This document shows positions 4,470-10,100 of a DNA stretch of 10,100 bases, one piece after another. Below the pieces are notes generated by a model. That model did no database searches, had not been told where the DNA came from, and was given only the letters and a program-made list of their open reading frames with translations. The DNA is taken from the NCBI GenBank assembly GCA_018817995.1, contig JAHISW010000010.1, positions 1-10,100 of the forward strand. Direction: 5' to 3'. Position 1 is the stretch's first letter, and the number at the start of each line of letters is the position of its first letter. This stretch comes from Patescibacteria group bacterium. Its GTDB lineage: Bacteria > Patescibacteriota > Minisyncoccia > JAHISW01 > Tagabacteraceae. The translations under genes were made by a program, and so were the position numbers.

Positions 4470-4478
4470 TGATAAAAT
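4470..4478 (+). promoter_or_regulatory. Extended -10 promoter placing transcription start at the ATG
   Basis: TGATAAAAT reads as TG-N-TAAAAT. The usual 6-7 base distance puts the transcript start at or next to the A of ATG 4485, predicting a leaderless mRNA. There is no SD; TTGAAA at 4445-4450 is 22 bases away, too far for a normal -35. Confidence 0.55.
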
Positions 4479-4484
4479 GTAATT

Positions 4485-5201
4485 ATGAATGGGGATCAAA
4501 ATAATCAAAATAAAGAAGAAGAATATTTGGCGTATCTTTGCAGTCGGATTCAGAGAGCAACCGAAGCTGTTTACAGAGTAACGGATTTGTTGTCTGACAA
4601 AGAGCCAATGAAGTGGGAAATGAGAGAGGAATCAACTTTTATCTTCACTCATTTAGCCGTGATGAAAAATAAGCATTCTTTGGAAAGAGGAGCGCATCTT
4701 GAGAGAATCGCGGATTCAACAGATAGGATGTCAATGCTTTTTACTTTGTTTGAAGAAAGCGGGTCGGCTGTTTTGTCCGCTAATTTTAGGATTCTAAAAA
4801 AAGAATACGAGTCTATAAAAAAATTAATTTCTCAGGAAGCGCAAAAACAGGATATTTCCCATCTTTTTTTGGAAGAAAAAGATGAAAAAAGGATAGAATC
4901 TCCTATCGGACAAAATAAAGACGGAGTGTCCGATAGCTTGTCCGATAATATCGTTAAAAATAATGTTGTTAAGAGGGAGAGCAAGGAGTTAGATAAAACC
5001 AACAGTTTCAAGGGACAAGAGCGAAAGGATAAGATACTTGAAGTTATAAAAGACAAAGAAAAGGTAAGTGTGGGCGAGTTGTCTTCTATGTTTAAGCAGT
5101 ATAGCGAAAAGACAATACAGCGTGATTTGGTGGAATTTGTATCCCACGGTGTTCTAAGGAAAGAAGGGGACAAAAGATGGAGAAGATATATGTTAATTTG
5201 A
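4485..5201 (+). CDS. CPR-type winged-helix transcriptional regulator
   Basis: A complete 238-residue protein. Residues 10-120 are predicted helical, with AVYRVTDLLSDKEPMKWEMRE (29-49), a segment seen in Parcubacteria regulators. A Lys/Glu/Ser linker follows (about 125-178). Residues 178-236 form a DeoR-like winged helix: the first helix is KDKILEVIKDKEK, the second is VGELSSMF, the recognition helix contains SEKTIQRDL, and the wing is GVLRKEGDKRWRRY. It should bind DNA as a dimer through the helical N-terminal part; ligand and targets are unknown. It stands alone after a terminator and before the long leader of the surface-protein gene, so control of that gene or of itself is a reasonable guess only. 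Start choice rests on the extended -10 directly upstream. Confidence 0.8.
   Translation: MNGDQNNQNKEEEYLAYLCSRIQRATEAVYRVTDLLSDKEPMKWEMREESTFIFTHLAVMKNKHSLERGAHLERIADSTDRMSMLFTLFEESGSAVLSANFRILKKEYESIKKLISQEAQKQDISHLFLEEKDEKRIESPIGQNKDGVSDSLSDNIVKNNVVKRESKELDKTNSFKGQERKDKILEVIKDKEKVSVGELSSMFKQYSEKTIQRDLVEFVSHGVLRKEGDKRWRRYMLI
4904..4947. repeat. Three copies of a TGTCCGATA motif inside the regulator gene
   Basis: TATCGGACA (4904-4912) is inverted relative to TGTCCGATA at 4927-4935 and again at 4939-4947. Either right-hand copy can pair perfectly with the left one (9 bp). The copies lie in the codons of the linker (SDSLSDN), so duplication of coding sequence is one explanation; an internal operator is another. 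Confidence 0.6.
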
Positions 5202-5236
5202 CAAAACATAGTAAAGGTGTCTTTGTTAGTAAATTG

Positions 5237-5265
5237 TTGACCTATTTTGTTGAAACTTGTAAATT
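5237..5265 (+). promoter_or_regulatory. Sigma-70-type promoter upstream of the surface-protein gene
   Basis: TTGACC (5237-5242), a 17-base spacer, and TAAATT (5260-5265). The predicted start near 5272 is about 345 bases before the ATG at 5618, so it would produce a long structured leader. Confidence 0.5.
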
Positions 5266-5344
5266 TAAGTTATCCACAGTTGCAGTCTTTGCACGTTGCA
5301 GACTAACGAATTATAATAAACTTATAAATGCAGAGTGTTTACGC

Positions 5345-5378
5345 CCGGGTAAGGACAATTTTGTTTGTCATTACCTGG
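5345..5378 (+). other. Strong 14-bp imperfect hairpin in the leader
   Basis: CCGGGTAAGGACAA (5345-5358) pairs with TTGTCATTACCTGG (5365-5378) around a 6-base loop, with one G·A mismatch and one G-T pair. No T-tract follows, so it is not an ordinary terminator. Role unknown: RNA stability element, regulator target, or part of a structured RNA. Confidence 0.6.
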
Positions 5379-5617
5379 TCGCAAATTGTTTGGACATTGA
5401 AAAATAAATTATAACGGGTGCACGAAAGATATACGAAAAGTAATATCCGATTAATTAACAAATAAACGGGAGTTAAAGGCAGGTCGATACTTGATTAAGC
5501 CTTGACTCTGATGGAAGTTAGATTTTTGTTTATTTATTGTTAGCAAAAGCATGAGATTTTTTATTTGGCAAGTCGAGCCCAAATTAATTCATGCATAAAA
5601 AATTAATAATTTATATT

Positions 5618-8600
5618 ATGAGTAATTTTAAGAAGACTAAAGTGAGAAAAGTCACTTCTGTTTTTCTAAGCGCGACAACAGTTATTTGGCTTTCGGGCGC
5701 CGCGGCACTTGTGCCTATGGTCGCTCAAGCTGATACAATGTCAGATCTTCAGGCTCAAATCGCATCGTTGCTGGCTCAGATTACCACACTGCAAGCGCAG
5801 TTAGCGACATTGTCGGGTGGTACAACGGGCGCTGTTTGCGGTTATACCTTTGCAAAAGACTTGAGTTCGGGGGATACGGGCGCTGATGTTAAGAATCTTC
5901 AGACAGTTCTTAACTCTGATGTAGCTACGCAAGTAGCCGCTTCAGGTGTTGGTTCTTCTGGAAGTGAAACAGAATATTTTGGTTCAATGACAAAGGCCGC
6001 GGTTGTGAAATTTCAGGACAAATACGCTTCTGAAGTTTTGACACCAATCGGTCTTAGCGCGGGAACTGGTTATCTTGGTTCCATGTCCAGAGCAAAGTTG
6101 AATGCTCTTTACGGGACATGCGGAACAACTCCAGTAGACCCAGTAGACCCAGACGAGCCGGTAGTGGTATCGCCGGGCACAGGTTTGACGGTTACCGCTT
6201 CAGCGGTTCAACCGGTAAGTTCTTTAATGCCTCTTCTTTCAACAAGAGTTCCATATACGAATGTTGACTTTACGGCAGGTTCTGATGGTGATGTAACAAT
6301 TACCTCTCTTGTTGTAGAGAGAACTGGTCTTGCTGTTGACGCTGTATTTTCTGGAGTTCTCCTTTTGGATGAAACTGGAATGCAATTGGGTTTAGCTAAA
6401 ACATTGAATTCTGTTCATCAAGTAACATTGACAGAAGACTTTGTTGTTAAAGCAGGACAAACCAGAACGATGACAATCGCTGGTAACGCTGCAACAGCGG
6501 CTGGTGTAAGGGCTGGACAAGTTGCTTACCTTTCTTTGGTAACAGTTAACACTACTGCCACGGTTTCGGGCGCTTTGCCAATTACAGGTTCCAATCAGAC
6601 TGTTAGCGAAACATTGACAATCGGCACGGTTACGATTGCCAGAGGACCTCTTGACCCTGGAGCAAGTGCTACAGCAAAAGAGATTGGCACAACCGGTTAT
6701 ACATTTTCATCTGTTAAAGTAACGGCTGGTTCCCAGGAAAAAGTCAGAGTTCATTCTATCAGATGGAATCAATCAGGTTCGGCAACGGTTGATGATGTTG
6801 CTAATGTAAAGACATATATTGATGGAGTGGCTTACGACACAGTCATAAGTTCTAGTGGAAAGTACTACACAGCTTCATTTAATGGAGGAATTTTGATTGA
6901 CAAGGGATTTTCAAAAGAAATTTCTATCAAGGGTGATCTTGTTGGAGGCGCGGCAAGGACAATTGACTTTGATGTCTACAAGAGAACAGACATTTATTTA
7001 GTTGGTGAGACTTATAGGTATGGAATTAATCCTCCAGATGGAACGGATACTGCTGGAACAGATGATGGCGCTTTCCATTTAAGCACAAATCCTTGGTATG
7101 ATGCTTTCCAAGTTACAGTTTCTTCGGGAACTATTAATACGGTTAAGGCGTCCACAGTTGAGGCCGCTAACGTTGCCGTTAACTTAGCTGACCAAGTATT
7201 AGGTGGATTTGAAATGGATGTAAAAGGTGAGGAAATTTCTGTTTCTCAAACTATTTTCCACTTCCTTATTACAAACACATCTGGACAAGTTGCGGATATT
7301 ACAAATATTTCTTTGTATGACGCAAACGGAAATGTAGTCGCAGGACCTGCTGATGGTTCGGGTGCACTTGTTTATGGTACGGTAACATTCAGTGATACGA
7401 TTACATATCCGGTTGGAAAGGGCATTTACACTCTTAAGGGTAAATTGGGAACAGATTTTGCAAACAATCAGACAGTTACAGCTTCTACGACTCCTGGTTC
7501 TGACTGGACGACTATTACTGGTTTAACAACAGGAAATAGTATTACACCTACACCTTCATCTGCTGTAACGGGTAATGCTATGACAGTTAAAGCGGCTGCT
7601 TTAACAGTTAGTGTTTCAGCGGCTCCTGTAGCGCAGAATGTTGTGGCAGGTATTAGCGGATACACATTTGCTAATTACATTTTTGACGGCACACAATCTG
7701 GCGAGGATGTTAAGTTGACAAATATTCCATTGTCGTACAACACATTGAATACTGCTACAGACTTGACGAACTGCGCATTGTGGGATGGCTCAACAGCATT
7801 GAATACAAGTGGAAATATTATTAATCCATCAACTGCGGGTTCTTCAACAACATTCACATTTGACGACGCAGGATTTACTGTTCCTAAGGGAACATCAAAA
7901 TCTGTTGCTTTGAAATGTGATATTTCTGGAAATGCTGGAAGTGGTAGTATTTATCAATGGGGTATTTCCGGAGCGGTTCACCAATTGGCTGCCACTACAT
8001 ATACAGCGGCTACCGGTTTGACAAGTGGACAGACTGTTGTTGAGGTCTTTACTACTTCTGCAGGTCAGCAAATGACGATTGCTTCAGGAAGTTTAGCGGT
8101 ATCACTTGATGCTTCAAGCCCATCTTATACAATGGCTGCAGGCGGAACGCTTGCAACATTGTCTGTCTTGAGATTTGAGGCAACAAATGAAGATATCAAG
8201 TTGAGTAGAGTTGCTTTACAATTTACCAACGGAGCTTCTAATACTCCAATTGATGTAAGTGGTGCTGTGGTTACGCTTTGGGATGGCGTGACTCAAATTG
8301 GTGAGGCTGTATTTGCAACAAACGATTACGCAACAAGCACAATCACCGGAACCGTTGTTATTCCTAAGGACGGTTATAAGCGCATTACAGTTAAGGGAAA
8401 CCTCTCTCTTATCGGTACAGGCAAACCTGGTACACAAGGACATCTTATAATGGTTGACTGGGATGGTAATGGAGATACGGGTACACAAGGTATTGGTCAA
8501 TCTGCTGGTTCTACTGTTACAGCTAGTGGTAGTGACACAGCTGTATCTGGTGTAAGGACATTTAGAAGTGTTCCTACATTTGCTAAGTTGAGCATACCAG

Positions 8601-9193
8601 ATACAATTATGTATTCTGGTGACAGAGTTCTCTACAGATTTAGTGTAACAGCTGATACTGCTGGAGATGTTGGAATTGGTAAGTTTACTGCTCGTCTTGC
8701 TACATCTTCCGCAACGGCTGGAACGAAAGTAGATGATATTAATATGTATGCTTACGCTGACTCTGGATTTGGTACAGTTGTTTCTGGACTTGGTACATCT
8801 GGTGAATTGCTAGCAACAGCGATAGATGCAGATATTTACTGGGCGTCTGCAGCTACAGACTTGAATTTCTGGGCGGAGACAGGTGCTGGAGCATCTACAA
8901 CTATCCAGATTCCTGCTGGCGCGACAAGATGGTTCGAAGTTAGAGGTACTGTTACAACAGCTGGAAGTGCGTATTCTGTATCAACTCAAATTCAGGGTGA
9001 TTCAGCGTATCAATCATTGGCAACAACATTTATGAATACGGGTCTTAATGCAGAAGTTGATGCAAATGATGATTTCATTTGGTCTCCAAATGCAACAACG
9101 ACATCTCTTACAACTCATGTTGATTGGACAAATGGTTATGGTGTTTCAGGATTGTCTGGAAGTAATATGACAGCTTCGGTGTTATCTAAATAG
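5618..9193 (+). CDS. Giant secreted surface (S-layer-like) protein with peptidoglycan-binding domain
   Basis: 1191 residues from ATG 5618, preferred over ATG 5591 because it gives a normal signal peptide: a Lys-rich n-region, a hydrophobic core at 13-33, and cleavage after VAQA (residue 38). Residues 41-66 are a Leu/Gln/Ala coiled coil (DLQAQIASLLAQ). Residues 74-168 form a peptidoglycan-binding-1-type domain (GDTGADVKNLQTVLN, then YFGSMTKAAVVKFQ), with C74 and C168 at its borders, possibly a disulfide. A Pro/Asp linker (VDPVDP, 172-178) leads to about 1000 residues of Thr/Gly/Ser/Val-rich beta-sandwich repeats with recurrent lines such as EDVKLTNIPLSY and EDIKLSRVALQF. C719 and C767 form a second pair. 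The protein is probably anchored in the wall and extends outward as an S-layer subunit or adhesin. Neither start has an SD. Confidence 0.85.
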   Translation: MSNFKKTKVRKVTSVFLSATTVIWLSGAAALVPMVAQADTMSDLQAQIASLLAQITTLQAQLATLSGGTTGAVCGYTFAKDLSSGDTGADVKNLQTVLNSDVATQVAASGVGSSGSETEYFGSMTKAAVVKFQDKYASEVLTPIGLSAGTGYLGSMSRAKLNALYGTCGTTPVDPVDPDEPVVVSPGTGLTVTASAVQPVSSLMPLLSTRVPYTNVDFTAGSDGDVTITSLVVERTGLAVDAVFSGVLLLDETGMQLGLAKTLNSVHQVTLTEDFVVKAGQTRTMTIAGNAATAAGVRAGQVAYLSLVTVNTTATVSGALPITGSNQTVSETLTIGTVTIARGPLDPGASATAKEIGTTGYTFSSVKVTAGSQEKVRVHSIRWNQSGSATVDDVANVKTYIDGVAYDTVISSSGKYYTASFNGGILIDKGFSKEISIKGDLVGGAARTIDFDVYKRTDIYLVGETYRYGINPPDGTDTAGTDDGAFHLSTNPWYDAFQVTVSSGTINTVKASTVEAANVAVNLADQVLGGFEMDVKGEEISVSQTIFHFLITNTSGQVADITNISLYDANGNVVAGPADGSGALVYGTVTFSDTITYPVGKGIYTLKGKLGTDFANNQTVTASTTPGSDWTTITGLTTGNSITPTPSSAVTGNAMTVKAAALTVSVSAAPVAQNVVAGISGYTFANYIFDGTQSGEDVKLTNIPLSYNTLNTATDLTNCALWDGSTALNTSGNIINPSTAGSSTTFTFDDAGFTVPKGTSKSVALKCDISGNAGSGSIYQWGISGAVHQLAATTYTAATGLTSGQTVVEVFTTSAGQQMTIASGSLAVSLDASSPSYTMAAGGTLATLSVLRFEATNEDIKLSRVALQFTNGASNTPIDVSGAVVTLWDGVTQIGEAVFATNDYATSTITGTVVIPKDGYKRITVKGNLSLIGTGKPGTQGHLIMVDWDGNGDTGTQGIGQSAGSTVTASGSDTAVSGVRTFRSVPTFAKLSIPDTIMYSGDRVLYRFSVTADTAGDVGIGKFTARLATSSATAGTKVDDINMYAYADSGFGTVVSGLGTSGELLATAIDADIYWASAATDLNFWAETGAGASTTIQIPAGATRWFEVRGTVTTAGSAYSVSTQIQGDSAYQSLATTFMNTGLNAEVDANDDFIWSPNATTTSLTTHVDWTNGYGVSGLSGSNMTASVLSK

Positions 9194-9248
9194 TTGTAAT
9201 GACTTAGTAGGGTTTTGTTAACTTAGTGTTGGCAAACTTGTGGCCCTT

Positions 9249-9278
9249 ACAAAAACCCCCTTTTCAGGGGGTTTTTGT
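9249..9278. terminator. Perfect terminator after the surface-protein gene
   Basis: ACAAAAACCCCC (9249-9260) and GGGGGTTTTTGT (9267-9278) are perfect 12-base arms with a TTTTCA loop; T runs exist on both strands. It ends the surface-protein transcript and separates it from the TPR gene. It also shows that the in-frame ATG at 9226 is not a real start. Confidence 0.92.
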
Positions 9279-9280
9279 TA

Positions 9281-9289
9281 TGTTAGGAT
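9281..9289 (+). promoter_or_regulatory. Extended -10 promoter for the TPR gene
   Basis: TGTTAGGAT reads as TG-N-TAGGAT, directly after the terminator. The predicted transcript start near 9296 is two bases from ATG 9298, so the mRNA would be almost leaderless. No clear -35. Confidence 0.4.
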
Positions 9290-9297
9290 ACAAAAAT

Positions 9298-9984
9298 ATG
9301 ATGAACTATAAATCTTTAATTTATTTAATTATTATTTTAGCGGTAATCGGAGGGTTATTTGGGTGGTATGTTTACAGAGATTTACCCAAAGAACCTGTGG
9401 ATAACAATGCGGTGGCGCAAGAACTTTTGAATAGAGATGTTGTGATAAATATTGAAATGACGGACGAGAGAAAAGAAAAATGGACGGGAGATTTGACACA
9501 AGTGAAAAAGGATTTAGAAGCCAATCTTGATAGTTTGCAAAACTGGCTTCAACTGGGTCTTTTGTTCAAGTCCGCGGGCGATTATGAAGGGGCTAGAGAT
9601 ATTTGGGAATATGCATCTGTTATAAGACCGAGTAATTCAATTTCTTTTCATAATATTGGGGATGTTAATCATTATTATCTGAAGAATTTTGAAGAGGCGG
9701 AGAAGAATTATTTAAAAGCTATAGAAAATGCTCCAGCGCAATTTTTTACATATAATAATCTTTATGAATTGTATCGTTATTCTGTAGAAGACATGGATAA
9801 AGCGGAGAAAATCTTGTTGCGTGGGATAGATGATAATCCAATGGATCCGTATTTAATGATTTTGCTTGGAATTTTTTATGAAGAAACAGGAAAAACTTCT
9901 GATGCTTTGTTTTATTATGAAAAAGCGCTAGGATTTGATTCTGGAAATGAGGCGTTGAAAAAGGACATTGACAGATTAAAATAA
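9298..9984 (+). CDS. Membrane-anchored TPR protein
   Basis: 228 residues from ATG 9298 (a second ATG follows at 9301). This start is chosen because the longer frame from 9226 would run through a terminator. Residues 6-26 are a transmembrane helix (LIYLIIILAVIGGLFGWYVY). A short linker and an amphipathic region follow. About four tetratricopeptide repeats span 80-217, each with the usual helix pair: WLQLGLLFKSAGDYEGARDIW, then NFEEAEKNYLKAIENAP, DMDKAEKILLRGIDDNP, and LGIFYEETGKTSDALFYYEKAL. TPRs bind other proteins. Which side of the membrane the domain faces is not settled by the sequence. Adjacency to the surface-protein gene suggests, but does not prove, a role in envelope assembly. Confidence 0.8.
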   Translation: MMNYKSLIYLIIILAVIGGLFGWYVYRDLPKEPVDNNAVAQELLNRDVVINIEMTDERKEKWTGDLTQVKKDLEANLDSLQNWLQLGLLFKSAGDYEGARDIWEYASVIRPSNSISFHNIGDVNHYYLKNFEEAEKNYLKAIENAPAQFFTYNNLYELYRYSVEDMDKAEKILLRGIDDNPMDPYLMILLGIFYEETGKTSDALFYYEKALGFDSGNEALKKDIDRLK

Positions 9985-10000
9985 CCCCGCCGAGCGGGGT
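9984..10000 (+). other. GC-rich hairpin between the TPR gene and the next gene
   Basis: ACCCCGC and GCGGGGT form a perfect 7-bp stem with a CGA loop, starting on the last base of the TPR stop codon. No T-tract follows; an SD does. It may be a weak or rho-assisted stop, or an mRNA stability or translation-control element within an operon. Confidence 0.5.
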
Positions 10001-10002
10001 AA

Positions 10003-10009
10003 AGGAGGT
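10003..10009 (+). promoter_or_regulatory. Strong SD that selects a GTG start
   Basis: AGGAGGT lies seven bases before GTG 10017. The ATG at 10010 touches the SD and its frame closes after nine codons, so GTG is the better start. Confidence 0.6.
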
Positions 10010-10016
10010 ATGCAGA

Positions 10017-10100
10017 GTGAGAAAAAATTCTTATTGTAGCACTGTCTTTTTTGCAACAACAGAGGATGATTGTGGTTTTTTTGATTCAGATACATGGCCG
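10017..10100 (+). CDS. Start of an unrecognised gene, 3' end outside window
   Basis: From GTG 10017 the frame is open to the window end, 28 codons starting MRKNSYCSTVFF and continuing with an acidic, Phe- and Cys-containing stretch (TTEDDCGFFDSD). The SD spacing is ideal. The gap of 32 bases after the TPR stop suggests co-transcription with it. No family can be named from so short a piece. Confidence 0.45.
   Translation, partial: MRKNSYCSTVFFATTEDDCGFFDSDTWP

Larger units (their letters stand above)
5202..5617 (+). other. Noncoding leader region before the surface-protein gene
   Basis: About 415 bases without a convincing gene; the 76-codon frame at 5177-5407 starts inside the regulator and has no SD or recognisable protein character. 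The stretch holds a good promoter (5237-5265), a DnaA-box-like TTATCCACA (5270-5278), direct repeats GTTGCAGTCT/GTTGCAGACT around 5279-5307, a 14-bp hairpin (5345-5378), a second possible promoter (TTGTTT 5386-5391 with TATAAC 5410-5415), and a GATAT/ATATC hairpin near 5430-5450. If transcription starts near 5272 the mRNA has a 5' leader of about 345 bases. No known riboswitch is recognised. Confidence 0.5.

Noticed and set aside
5270..5278. Perfect DnaA box TTATCCACA, possible replication origin
   Set aside because: It is a single box with no second copy nearby, no AT-rich unwinding tract next to it and no dnaA or dnaN gene. One nine-base match can occur by chance.
5177..5407. 76-codon plus-strand frame after the regulator
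   Set aside because: It begins inside the regulator's coding sequence, has no SD, shows no protein-family signal and contains the promoter and hairpins of the leader.
5591..5617. Earlier ATG for the surface protein
   Set aside because: It adds nine residues with a second short hydrophobic patch ahead of a complete signal peptide. It cannot be fully excluded, as neither start has an SD.
8429..8490. Direct repeat GGTACACAAGG in the surface-protein gene
   Set aside because: It is explained by repeated Gly-Thr-Gln-Gly codons in a repetitive protein.
9226..9297. Longer N-terminus for the TPR protein
   Set aside because: This part would be read through the perfect terminator at 9249-9278; the membrane helix follows naturally from ATG 9298.

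Overview
The window looks like a chromosomal piece of a Patescibacteria/CPR bacterium, most likely of the Parcubacteria type. Three things point there. One is a very long secreted surface protein that begins with a signal peptide, a short Leu/Gln/Ala coiled coil and a peptidoglycan-binding domain. The second is a regulator ending in a winged helix of the kind common in these genomes (TIQRDL, then KEGDKRW). The third is gene starts that lack a Shine-Dalgarno (SD) sequence and lie close behind an extended -10 promoter element. TGA is read as stop. Neither tRNA encodes its CCA end. The lineage is inferred from these features, not proven.

Layout: 1-720 is the end of a prohibitin/SPFH membrane protein. 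756-1709 is a fold-type II PLP enzyme of the threonine dehydratase/serine racemase group. A minus-strand initiator tRNA (1821-1892) and a minus-strand elongator-type tRNA-Met (3180-3253) bracket a two-gene plus-strand operon. The operon encodes a signal-peptide-bearing beta-barrel protein (2045-2716) and a membrane-anchored tetraheme cytochrome c3-like protein (2726-3127), and ends at a bidirectional terminator. Region 3254-3609 has no convincing gene but is dense in structure: the tRNA promoter, a terminator on the minus strand, two long perfect palindromes, and a possible small RNA. 3610-4351 is a histidine phosphatase gene broken by a 7-bp tandem duplication. 4485-5201 is the winged-helix regulator. 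A roughly 400-base noncoding stretch with a promoter and a strong hairpin leads into the giant surface protein (5618-9193). A perfect terminator follows, then a membrane-anchored TPR protein (9298-9984) and the first codons of another gene (10017 to the window end).

How the parts may work together: the regulator, structured leader, surface protein and TPR protein look like a cell-envelope block, though only adjacency links them. The barrel and cytochrome genes are the surprise. Multiheme cytochromes and outer-membrane-type barrels are not expected in a small CPR cell, and these two genes have strong SD sequences unlike most neighbours. An acquired electron-transfer cassette placed between two CAT-anticodon tRNAs is the most interesting reading of the window.
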